A stretch of DNA of 64,000 nucleotides. Origin: Siphonodentalium dalli. Taxonomy: Eukaryota; Mollusca; Scaphopoda; Gadilida; Siphonodentaliidae. The stretch is taken from positions 122,812,126 through 122,876,125 of the forward strand of contig CP136069.1 of NCBI GenBank assembly GCA_032622095.1. The letters run 5' to 3'. This document shows positions 1-10,700 of this stretch, in pieces; positions within the stretch are counted from its first letter, which is position 1, and every line of letters starts with the position of its first letter. Below the pieces are notes generated by a model. It saw only the letters and a list, made by a program, of their open reading frames with translations, had not been told where the DNA came from and made no database searches. The position numbers and the translations under genes are program-made.

Positions 1-280
1 CAGGGTACCGGGGTACATTGGGTACAAACTAGAAAACATGTTCCCTGAACTACTTTCAGGTCCATGGGTAGATATGGTACGCATTGTTACTTCTGGTTAC
101 AGTACCATATCAGTTAATGTAACTTTTTCTTAGAAATCCCATGGCGGGTACCAGTGTACATTGGCTACAAATTAGAAAACATATTCCCTGAACAATTACA
201 ACAAATGGATACATAGGGTACACATGGTTACTACTGGTTACTTTACCTATCAGTTAATGTTACAATGGTTACATTATTTC
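1..280. repeat. Tandem repeat block A, ~138 bp period
   Basis: Two units start near 10 and 148. They share GGGTACATTGGGTACAAA, AAACATATTCCCTGAAC and TATCAGTTAATGTTAC. The same family recurs at 3480-4060 on the same strand. It is truncated by the window edge. Confidence 0.8.
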
Positions 281-461
281 GGGAAATAGAAGCAGACGAC
301 ACATAAGACAGACAACGCAGATAACACAAAATCAGAAGTATTCCTGTCATTGGTGAGAAATGTTCAGCTAGTAAGTCAACAAATGGCCGTTTTCTGAACT
401 TATTATCTGATCATTTCCGAAGGGAACTATACTCATGTATGAGTATTAAGTAAAGAAAGGT

Positions 462-707
462 TTAACCCTTTCATGACGGTAGCTGCGCTTGTGCAGCATT
501 GCAGCTTCTGTGCATGTGTGTTATCTTATATATGCGAGTCTCCAATAGGGAGCCTCGCATATATATAAGAGAATGTACTTGCTTATAAGATCAAGGTTAA
601 TAATGTTAGGCCAATGCATTCTCTTATATTTGCGAGACGCCCACAAGAGAATGCATTGGCACAGGGGTTTCGCAAAACTCAGAAAGCTCCAGTCATCAAA
701 GGTTTAA
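462..707. mobile_element. piggyBac-like MITE with TTAA ends
   Basis: Bounded by TTAA at 462-465 and 704-707. The ends read CCCTTTCATGACGG and, inverted, CCTTTGATGACTGG, matching the CCY...GGG termini next to TTAA that mark piggyBac elements. Inside, CCTCGCATATATATAAGAGA and GCCAATGCATTCTCTTATA stretches form the family hairpin. There is no transposase. Confidence 0.75.
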
Positions 708-1546
708 TGATGGTACAAATCTTCCCGGAATGTGCTGATTTGAGTTGAAATTATACAATAATAATTCAATAATAGTCAAGAAATAACTTTGACACTACTA
801 AACATATTCCCCGATTTTGTTCGACGAACTGTGCGAGAAATTGCTGCTAATTTTGAACTGTTGACCCTTTAAATCTTATAAATCTATTTGAATGAAAGGT
901 ATGTAAAGCCAGATGTTTTTATTGTACAAACGTGCCTTCAACTGAAATGCAAACGTCTCCTAGAAATGTGTAATATAACGGTCGCTATTGTTCTAAGAAA
1001 GTGCCTTTAAAGAGATACCCCTTTAACAAGAACTAAAAGAGAGATAGAAATAAAAAAAATGCAATGCACATCATCAAAGATTGATTTTCTGTTTGGGGCT
1101 TGGTTTTAATCGATTTTTGTGTGTGAAAATCAATTGTTGATAAAAGTAGCTGTTAGAATGTGGTGCTGTACTAGTCAGTGACATGGTCCAACTGTGGGCA
1201 ATATTGTCAATATATAGTTGGAAATGTCATTCCTGACAGCGCATTAGTTGGACAATTCAGACCAATATAGGCTGAATTGATTCTGATAGTTGGATTTTAT
1301 AACCAGTGTCAAATCTGTTGATGTTAGACAAACAGTCTCTCAGATAACGTTTTGGACTATAATGGCTACTCAACAGTAGTTAGATTGCACCACCAGTTGG
1401 AAAGTTTGCACACAAGGGGGTGCCTATTAAATTTTGGACTGGTTCAATGGGGTGAGTGGATGCTTGGAAATTCCACGTTGAACGCTCGCCAATGGATACA
1501 CTCGAGGCAGGTCCCTGATATATGCACATACTGTAGTACTACTCAC
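708..1546. other. Non-coding flank left of the last visible exon
   Basis: AT-rich sequence without a recognised exon or repeat family. Intron donor of the exon ending at 1547 is at 1545-1546. Confidence 0.6.
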
Positions 1547-1719
1547 TCTTTTTCTACTAACAGCACGATGGGGTTGAGCGATTTCCGTGGCCGCCAATGT
1601 GACCGCAGAGGAACGATGAAGTTATAAATGCCATTACTGGCTGAGTCGGACGCGATAATTATAGCACTATTCTTCCAGTTGTACTCCTTGGAGCTCTGGT
1701 AATTACAATGATCACAGAC
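1547..1719 (-). CDS. slo2: Slo2 channel exon, RCK2 (visible exon 14, last in window)
   Basis: 173 bp, 57 codons (586-642) plus 2 nt. Starts VCDHCNYQSSKEY, then IIIASDSASNGIYNFIVPLR and RKSLNPIVLLVE; KCNT has AGNGLYNFIVPLR and RKELNPIVLL. Acceptor TTTTTTTCAG, donor GTGAGT. The following exon (KCNT FLEAICCFPMVYYMEG region) was not recognised in 1-1546, so it should be left of the window. Confidence 0.96.
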
Positions 1720-3230
1720 CTGAAAAAAAGTTTGAGAAATGTATAACCCTAACGTAGTGTATTTCTGTAAGCGATTCGACATATACATGTGTGTTTGTTC
1801 ATTCGCCTGATTCGGCGCCAGAAATCGATTAAGTATACGTGTATCTTATCCAAGTCAAGCCGAAAATACAAACGGTTAATAATAATAATGTATTTAGGTT
1901 CTTTCTTCAACTTAAAATGTGCGGTAAAGTATGCGAGTTTGTGTTGAAAGTCGAAAATGGTAAAAGTGTCCATACAGTTAAATGATCCTGAAAATAACGG
2001 CCTGATCGTGATCTGTTTGCTTTACAAAGTCTTCTTTAATTTTGCGAGATGTATCTAATTACGTGCGCTCGCGCAACAGTATGGCGATCAGTCAGATTCG
2101 TTGGTGTCACCCTACCGATTTCACCCCATGACGTCACCCTTACGCAGTACATGCCGGCGACGTTACGGAGTAGATTATAGAGTTGACGCCCTTGGCACTG
2201 ACTTTCGTTACTAGCTCGTTGCTATATAAACAAAACAGCGATGTGGCTTTTGTCGAAAATTGACAGTCAGTACATTCGCCCTGTATACATGTACTTTCAG
2301 GAAATACAAAACACCACAACGTTATACCCCACCAATGTCAGTGTCTCGATATCATTTGACCAAATTTCTTGACATGAAACCGCGACAGACACGGCGTGAA
2401 ATACATCGCATTGAGTTAACAATTTCCCATTGTTTCAATTCAACTTCAAGATCGCGGTAAAATCAAAACCGCAATTTGTAAGTGGTAAACATCTGAAAAA
2501 GACATCAGGTATATGCAGAAACTAATTGTTGTGCATATTTATTTCTATATGAGGTGGCAATTTTTCATGTTTATCAGTATTTTTAACGATAAAAGCGATG
2601 GTAATTGGGGGACTATATTTTATCTAGCGCATTAAATTTAAAATAAAAAGTCGTGAATTGGCTGAGTGTTTTCTATGGCCGCACATTTCGTTGATAATTA
2701 CGAGCCATTTGTTTGTCTAAATAACATTTTTAAGTTCGAAGAGCATTAGAATGGGGATAACAGTGTGGTGTTTTGTGATTTCGGAAAGGTACATGGCGAA
2801 TATACTGTGGCAAATACCCGTTAATGGGCGACGGCGGAGCCGTCGCCCATTAACTCAATTTGCCACAGTATATTCGCCATGTACCTTTCCGAAATCACAA
2901 AACACCACACTGTTATCCCCTAAATAAAATTATTGAAAATTGTAATTGTCTTTTTTTGCTAACATTAAATTAAATTAAATAAATTAAGTAAAATACAGTG
3001 AAATTATTTTTTTAATTATAATGTTATTACATTTTTGCGCACGTTGGCATCTCCCTGAGTGCATTCTAATTAGTCTTAATATCAGTCATCCGCCCAGGAT
3101 TGAACGACTGAATTGACATTTCAAACACCACCGATAAAATTCAGGAGACACCGACATAATTCCATTATAGTAGGTCCGGTTGAACAGAGTTGGTGTGGTT
3201 GGTGTAGATGCAAGCAAAACGGACACTCAC
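1720..3230. other. Intron between exons 14 and 13
   Basis: 1511 bp. Holds the hairpin at 2754-2922. A short stretch at 2300-2330 (AAACACCACAACGTTATACC) resembles that hairpin's end, probably a decayed relative. Otherwise nothing recognised. Confidence 0.7.
2754..2922. mobile_element. Hairpin MITE, almost perfect inverted repeat
   Basis: Arms of about 80 bp run from GGGGATAACAGTGTGGTG to its exact complement CACCACACTGTTATCCCC. They meet at GGGCGACGGC/GCCGTCGCCC around 2826-2848. The arms are nearly identical, apart from a few bases around TACCCG/CTCA, so insertion was recent or the hairpin is maintained by conversion. Confidence 0.8.
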
Positions 3231-3336
3231 TGTAGCTAGTTGGAGACAACAGAGGTTGCTCTTTTCCTTCAGCAAATGGCAAAGCGTTGGACTAGTTCCG
3301 ATGAATGGCGTCACCGGAGGAAAGCCTTTACAATAC
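3231..3336 (-). CDS. slo2: Slo2 channel exon, start of RCK2 (visible exon 13)
   Basis: 106 bp: 1 nt completing Glu, 35 codons (551-585). Reads [20 protein letters not shown], then [19 protein letters not shown] has KGYPPNSPYIGSSPTLCH and CCLRLDK. Acceptor GTTATAG has a weak pyrimidine tract; donor GTGAGT. The aspartate of the vertebrate DKGCKH motif is alanine here (residue 584). Confidence 0.95.
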
Positions 3337-3479
3337 CTATAACATCGAGAGTACGTCATTACTCAATAGTTTCCACAATGAACTCGCTCTACATAAAAGT
3401 TGGTCCAAGAATTATGTTGTCTGAGGGAATTTATCATTAAACCAATTACATGTATACACATATATGGCCGAAAACCTGT

Positions 3480-4060
3480 TGTTACGGCGGATAAAATGGA
3501 TACAAATTAGAACACATATCCACTGAAATAATTACAGCCCATGGGTACATATGGTATACGTGGTTACCTCTGATTACTTTACCTATCAGTTAATGCTACA
3601 TTTAGTTTGTTTCCCTTAGAAATCCCAAGGTACATTGGGTGGAAAACATATTCCCTGAACTTCTTTCTTACAATTCCCAGGATACAAGGGTACATATTAG
3701 AAAACATATTCACTGAACTAATTTACAGCCCATGGGTACATATGGTACACGTGGTTACCTCTGATTACTTTACCTATCAGTTAATGTTACATTTATTTGA
3801 TTCCTTTAGAAATCCCATGACAGGGTACACTGGGTACATTGGAAAACATAACCTGAACTTCTTTCTTAGAATTCCCAGGATACAAGGGTACATTGGGTAC
3901 AAATTGGAAAACATATTCCCTGAACTTCTTTCAGGCCCATGCATGGGTACGCATGGTTACTTCTGCTTACTTTACCTTATCATGCAATTAATGTTACATT
4001 GGTTATTTATTTACTTTTCTTATAGAAATCCCAGGGTCCAGTGAACATTGTATTAAAATC
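3480..4060. repeat. Tandem repeat block B, same family as 1-280
   Basis: Three or more degenerate units of about 140-190 bp with AAAACATATTCCCTGAAC, GCCCATGGGTACATATGG and CTTTACCTATCAGTTAATG. It lies in the 806-bp intron between exons 13 and 12 (3337-4142) and fills most of it. Confidence 0.8.
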
Positions 4061-4142
4061 CATTGTTTTATCGTCTCTTAATAATTGCTCATATTCAAGA
4101 TGATGATATGTGAAATTCAAGATTTTTTCGCCGGATACTCAC

Positions 4143-4386
4143 TCAGGCCAGTCGTCTTGACTATTATCACTGTCCACAGAATCACTGTCGGAGTCGTCGT
4201 GTCCGATTGTTATCTGAATGCCGCCCGTGGCGTCCAGAGTGGCCGGCACAGGGGCGATGCTGGGCTTCCTCTGTAGGGCGGACATGTTGAAACCCTGGGG
4301 GACATCTAATTGACTCCTCTGACTGTCATTCCTATGTATCTCGTTGTGTTGGAACCTCGTGTGTTGCAGCTCCAAGGCCACAGTCC
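4143..4386 (-). CDS. slo2: Slo2 channel exon, RCK1-RCK2 linker, Ser/Asp-rich (visible exon 12)
   Basis: 244 bp: 2 nt completing Gly, 80 codons (470-549), 2 nt left. Starts TVALELQ (KCNT TVAMDLQ), includes RKPSIAPV (KCNT RRPSIAPV) and ends in an acidic serine run, DDSDSDSVDSDNSQDDWPE. Vertebrate KCNT1 also has an acidic linker before RCK2, but the sequence here differs. The serines followed by acidic residues look like casein-kinase-2-type sites (inference). Acceptor TTCCACAG, donor GTGAGT. Confidence 0.94.
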
Positions 4387-6511
4387 CTGTGGAAAATGGA
4401 CCACTATCTGTAAAGTGATCAGGGATTACTGATGTTTCGCTTTCAGAATATGCTTTATTCCGAAGGTTCGTTATTCCGAATTATCTTTATTCCGATAGGA
4501 AACAATTATGTTATGATTCCATAAATATATGAAGTGTTTAACAACATGTAGGAGTCAACTTTGACTTATTCAGTTACTGCTCTTCCAATTTCATTATGAT
4601 TCTTCACATTCCTATGGGAATCTGTCTGCCCCGCCCTTGTACCTGGATATCATCTTGTCGCCCCTTTATTGAGTCTACAGGAAACATATGTGGTTTCCAA
4701 GCTAAACCATATCTTAGTCTCACTAAGGGGTAGGATGCCATCTGGGTTCAAGTGCATATGTAACTTATCAAAATATAAAGTCATTTATAATGTTATTGCT
4801 TTTTATCACGATATATTCAATATGGGTCGATTTAGTATGTTCATTGTGATAATCAAACTGTTATAACTCTATCATTGTATATATCAGGTGTTATCAAATA
4901 AAATGTTTATCTATGTTCTGTATCCTGAAGATGCCTTATATTTGTTTATTATCCATTCAGAATATATGTCTTTCAGTCTGATATATCGTCAAAATTTCAT
5001 GTTTATAATAAATGACAAACTTATACATGACTCAAGGTACATCCTATAGCGGCAGACCTCACAACCGACGACCGGGCAATTTATATAGTATTTTATTCTA
5101 TGCGATTCTGCTATCCAATTGTTTTCATTCGGTTCTTGACAAAAATGTCTGACGTGCTATCAGAATAAAGAAATTTCTGAATAAATTCACAGAACAACAC
5201 GAGTGTGTTCATGGGTTTGTGGACACGACACGAGTGCCAGCTCTGAATGATGGCACAAGTGCCATATCCACAAACCCATAAACACACGTGTCGTTCTGTG
5301 TTTATTACACACCATCCGTCCTAGAATCCGTGATTTAAAAAAACCATACATGGTCTACGTATATATGGAATACTTAGGGCATAGGGATGTGTATATATGG
5401 GGCTACAATGTGAACACTATAATAATGCTTGTCATAGAGAACGAATACTGAATTATGGAGGAGATAAATGAAAAAATTATGCCGCACAAAAGATCGCAGT
5501 GAACGCTATATATGGAATAAAAACAGAGAAATGTAAGAAACCACCGTGAATATTCACTAGACCCAACAGGACGTGATCAATTGTCGTGTGTTTCATCTTA
5601 GTCTTTGAAGAGATCAGTGTTCAAAACGTTTGTTGGCTGGAAGCTTCCAAATAAGGACATGCAAACATCAATTTTTAAGTAAGAAGGTTTGGTGTTTCAC
5701 GAGGGTGGGCTGCCTTTACTTATTCCTGGTTCATTATTCGAAAATACTATATTTAACTCAAATAAAGGGTATTGTAGGGTGGCCAACAAGACACCCTTTC
5801 CATATATCCCACCCGATCCAAAGTGGCCGCCGTCAAGAGGGGTGCAAATTTTCGTCCCCTTGACGGATTTAAGTCAAACAAAGGATGTTGCAGCGGGGCC
5901 CCCCACGACACCATTTTCATACACCAAAACCACACGACCACACGTATTCGCGTTGCCGTAAATCAGCTAACATGGTAGAATAAAGTATGAATCTGTTCAT
6001 GCTGCAGATTCATAGTTTGTCAACCGGGCTACACCATTAAGGGTCATGTGACATCAACTCGTATCAAACTGGAAAAAGTTTGTGCCCATCTAAAATTTAC
6101 AATTAATTGTACAAAAGTTGACCCATATGTAAAAGATGCAGAAAAAAACTTTGTATATGGCAATTGTATACATACTAGTGTAACAAAACTTTGAGATTGA
6201 CCTTGCAAATTTCGATGAATAATTTCTTGTATCCTGATTCACTCTAAACATGTGCTCAGACTAAATGTTCAAATAATTATCAAATTCGCTTTTTTTCTAC
6301 TAATGGTGTTACCCATTCAGTAAATAAAAGTAATGATATGGTAATTGAGTCCAAAAAATTAGTATTGCTTCTGAAAAAAAATACATATGTTACAGCAATT
6401 AATTTCAAGTTGCTTATTCTCATGGTAAAAATGTGGTTCTGGTCATGTCAAGTGAGGTCCCGTGATCCAAACGAGAGTGCAGAATCATACGCCGTATTGG
6501 CTTATACTCAC
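4387..6511. other. Intron between exons 12 and 11
   Basis: 2125 bp. Contains TTATTCCGAAGGTTCG-type units at 4457-4497, an inverted repeat at 5190-5305 and a dispersed repeat at 5755-5945 that recurs near 28180-28470. The remainder is unremarkable AT-rich DNA. Confidence 0.7.
5190..5305. repeat. Imperfect inverted repeat
   Basis: CACAGAACAACACGAGTGTG with CATGGGTTTGTGGA on the left pairs with TCCACAAACCCATAAACACA and GTGTCGTTCTGTG on the right, around a ~45 bp loop. Likely a small MITE; no clear target duplication read. Confidence 0.6.
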
Positions 6512-6744
6512 CAACGCCAGCTATCATACTAGCGATTCGGGACTGGCTCTCTGGAGACTTGGCACCGACAGATTTGGCATCCTCCTGGTTTGGATGAGCC
6601 AGAATGAACGCAGAGTTCTCTTCCTTTGTGATATTGAGATAGAAACAGATGTCGCTGCCCTTCATGATGTGTCTGGGTCCCGGATTGAGCTGGATCGTCG
6701 CCCCGTCATATTCCTGTTGAATTCCGACGAGGGAGACTCCGTAT
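6512..6744 (-). CDS. slo2: Slo2 channel exon, end of RCK1 and start of linker (visible exon 11)
   Basis: 233 bp: 1 nt completing Lys, 77 codons (392-468), 1 nt left. Starts YGVSLVGIQ, then QLNPGPRHIMKGSDICFYLN and ITKEENSAFI; these are the hallmark KCNT segments LNPGPRHI and NITKEENSAFI. After this conserved block comes a variable stretch ending SRIASMIAGV. Acceptor CACGTAG preceded by a CT-rich tract, donor GTGAGT. The 10.2 kb intron upstream is the second largest. Confidence 0.97.
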
Positions 6745-7044
6745 CTACGTGAGAGAGTAGGAGAGGATATGTATACCACAACATGTTAGAAATAATGAAA
6801 GAGAACGAGAGGGATAGAGGTAGAGCGAAAGTGCTATATAGAGAGTGACACATAGAGAGATAATGATAAATAGGGAGTAATAAAGAGATAATCAGTTGCA
6901 CGCACGTTCAGATACGAGGAATATTTCATCATTATACATCGGAAAGAATGAGAGAGATACACCCAATCAGTCAGTCTCTTTGAAAAGCCGACGAAAATCC
7001 TATCGGATGTACGTCTCTAGATTTGAGGTTTTAAATTAGTTTCT

Positions 7045-7135
7045 ATATTAGCGAGTTTGCGATTTCAAACGGGTACGGGTACCGGTACGGGTACTGGTAG
7101 CTACCCGTACCGGTACACGTTTTGAAATCGCAAAC
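7045..7135. repeat. GGTACCGGTAC-rich inverted repeat
   Basis: GTTTGCGATTTCAAACGGGT is followed by GGGTACCGGTACGGGTACTG and, after the centre, by the complementary CTACCCGTACCGGTAC and TTTTGAAATCGCAAAC. Related sequence lies at 16135-16185 in inverse orientation. Confidence 0.7.
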
Positions 7136-7713
7136 TGTTTTACGGGTAGAATTAAGCATATCGACGGGTAGTGTATGGTGAGCCAATTGCAGCACAATAG
7201 ATATGTTATAGAGAAACTGTTATCCGCATTCGCTTTCTTGGCCGACGTTATACTTGCTGTTATGGTTATATGATGGACATCTGCATGGATAATGGATTGC
7301 ATTAACCAGGGAGGAGGCGAAAGTGGAAGGGGTTGGCGTCTTTCTTTGACTCATTTTGGTAACATTTTCAATAATTGGCTTTCATAAGTAATTTCCCAGA
7401 CCGTCCGAGTGTCGTCTAGAACAGATGGAATTTTCTGACTGAGAAAATATGTTATGATAGAACAAATATACAATTACGCTAATTTAATAATCCAACCATT
7501 ATTCGGTGTAAAATGTGTCGGTTTAGACCCAGGGTCCAAGAAAGTCCTACATGCATGCACTTTTAGTCAGATATAAGACCGAAATTGCCCCTTATATTAG
7601 TTGGGGAATATTTAGTCATATAACTGGTAATGGGTTGGAATCTTTCGAAGGGTCGGGCAAGGGAATATTATATCCCAAGAACTTGGATATTTGTCTGGGG
7701 TCTAAACCCTATA

Positions 7714-10700
7714 GTCCAGGAGATATTGGTCGACCTCTGCACCCCCCCCCCCCCCCAGGACTTCACTTCACCCCACTAATTTTCTTCGTTAAGGTCTCCT
7801 CTAATTTTGTTCACTTGTTAACAAGAAAAAAAAGTGGCCGCAGAGACTCCAGACAAGATGGCGTCCATCATGGCGGCCTTTTTTTTTTAAATGCACCAGG
7901 TCTCTTTGATCGCCATTATAGTAAAGATGATAGCACATGCGGTCTTGTTTTCCGCTCGATTCGTTATGCTAATATACAATCCTTACAAATTAGCCAAAAA
8001 ACCGACACCATAATCCAATATGGCGGCCAAGATGGCCGCCGAAATGTGAAAATATGCTATATTTCTGACATGTTACCACCTTTCGTTAGTCTCTGTGGGA
8101 AAATGTTAGAATTTTTGCGTCATGTTATACATTTATCATATAGAGGAGTCATTGGCGAACACAAGGGGACCATAATATGCATTCATTGCGGGATATTTTT
8201 GTCCGATATCACGTTTTCCCAAATGCCGGTATCATAGGTCAAAGCCTAATCTCCGTTAATAACGCGTTGTTATGTTTCGAATCAATGAATGTTATTGCTA
8301 TTATAACAACACCCATGCATATATATTTGCAGGAGGTACTCGAGCTAGGATTCCTCTTATACCTGAGTTGAGGAATATTTACCCAAATCCAAGATGGCGG
8401 CCAAAATGGCCACCAGAAATAACAAATTGCCGAAAATTGCTGATTTTAACATCAGTGAGCATTATTGTCATGACAACTCCACACCTGCTTACTATTGTAA
8501 GTTGGGAACACTTAGGCGAAGAACGTTCCTTGTACCATATCCAAATAAAAGTCCCCCAAATCCAAAATGGCGCCCACAATGGCGGACAGATTTTGAAAAA
8601 TCACCGAAATTCCCTCATATTCACATCATTGGGCATTATTGTCGAGACAACTCCATCCATGCGTACAGTTGAGTTGTAAATACTGAGGTGAAGTAATTAC
8701 CTTACATCTCATGCAAGAAATGGTTTTCCAAATCGAAGATGGCGGCCAAAATGGCGACCGAAATTTGAAAACACGCCTACATTCCTTTACTTTCTTAGGA
8801 TGGGCGTTATTGTTTCGCGATTTCTACCCACCATTACATGTTGATATGTATGAATTATTCATTAGGGTTTGGCAAGTGATACTCACAGTCAATATGGCGG
8901 CCAAACTGGCGGGCAGAAATTGAAAAGAAGCCGATATTATCACATACTAATTTCAACTTTTTGTCATAATATTGATTTGTAAAAACGAAACGGTACATAA
9001 TATAAGCCATATATTAGTTCCAATGTAAGTCGTAGCCTTTTGGAAGGATGAAAACCCCCAATCGCAATGTGGCATTTCAAAATCCATTCTCCACTAAGGG
9101 CTCATACTGGCCGTAACCGTATATAGGTGCGCCGAATAGTCATATTATGACTTCCAAGAATCAAAACAACAGTACCTGACCTTATTCTGAATTGCCACAT
9201 TCAGCATTATCTAGACTCGTTTCCGTCTCTTCGTCAGATTAATCTATCTCACTCACAACAACAGTTCACTACTCTTCTTTGTAGGAGTGTGCCACTAATC
9301 GGAATGTTTCAAAACAATACATATGCCGGTGTCCAGCTCACATGTTGGTTTCGAAAGCTTGGAATTCTTAGCGAGCTTCATTCATGGTATAGCTTATGGT
9401 ATAATTCAGATGCTAGATATGGGGTATATGCGTCATCTTGTGTGATACACTATAAAGGTATTCGGTCGATGCGTTTACTAGCTTTCAGAAGGACCTATCT
9501 ATCTGCGTATTGTCAGCTTTGGTGACCTAATGGGGATAACAACGTGTACACCTGGTGATCTTCCCAAACAGCGACTTCTCAATATATGGTTCATCAATTC
9601 ACATAATCATCTAATGCACTGACGTACCCGGACAACTTCTGTATATGGCTTCGAATGTTGAAAGCCCGACATTTGACGGATGCATTTCTGCTAAGGCGTA
9701 GAAGACCATAATGCATAATATACCCAAACTCTTTGAACATGACCATAAGAACAAGCTTGTTGGCGTCCAGCAAACGTCTCACCGAACAGATCCAAGCAGA
9801 TGATAACAATACACACGGTGCTAGTTTGTGGGTATGTGTCATGATAGTGGAAATGAAATTGGACCATGACTGCACCGCCCCTTATTTTGTTATGTTTTAG
9901 ATTCAGACAGGATCTCATGTGTGGCTTTGCTTTCCTTGTATGCTAAGATTGTATGTTCCCATCCGTTTGGAAGCCGTTCTTAAACAACTGGACCAGGAGT
10001 ATGCCATTGGCTACTGCTGTATAAGCCCCACCAAGACTGGGGTGTAGTCTTAAAGGCGATACCTTTGATAGTTTGGTTGATATGTCATACTCACGCTGGG
10101 TGGTATGGTTCAAGAAAGTACAAATGCCATCAACAAAAGGGTGAAATGTTCAACGCGAAGAACATCCAGAGAAATGTTACGTTGATGAGCTCTTGCATTC
10201 AGTTCAACACACGTTGGTACACCAAGTGATTTCTTGGTAACATCACCAATGCGACCATTTTCATGCATGAGACATTAACTACTATATTCTAAAGTTATAT
10301 ATATATAAAGCTATATGATCATAAAGGTCGCGTTCTCCAACGGCCACAGCCATTGCCATCGAGACTGTAAATTGTTCTTTAAATACATAGTGAAATAAAT
10401 GCACCACAGTTCCTGACATTTTCTTGAATAATACCGCCCACATACTGACACTAACCCCGAGATAGGATAACAAAACACGCATACATTCATGCTATAAGGA
10501 CATTATCCTTTAGTCCATTCGACTGTTTTGAGGGAGGCTAGCATATTATTATCCAGACAAAAGTGTTCGTAGTTGAATCAGAAAGGCTTCGAAACGGATG
10601 TGGAAATACAATCTTACCACACAAAATAAAACCGACACGCATGACATTCGATATCTTAAACATGCACCATGTGTAGGGGTGGTGTATACAGTGGCCCATT

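Noticed and set aside
3607-4044. 145-residue frame with repeated IPRIQGYI
   Set aside because: Translation of the ~150-bp tandem repeat; no conserved domain.
7551-8237. 228-residue plus-strand frame
   Set aside because: It starts outside and runs into the palindromic element, crosses a poly-C tract and has no domain; mirror frames appear in the other arm.
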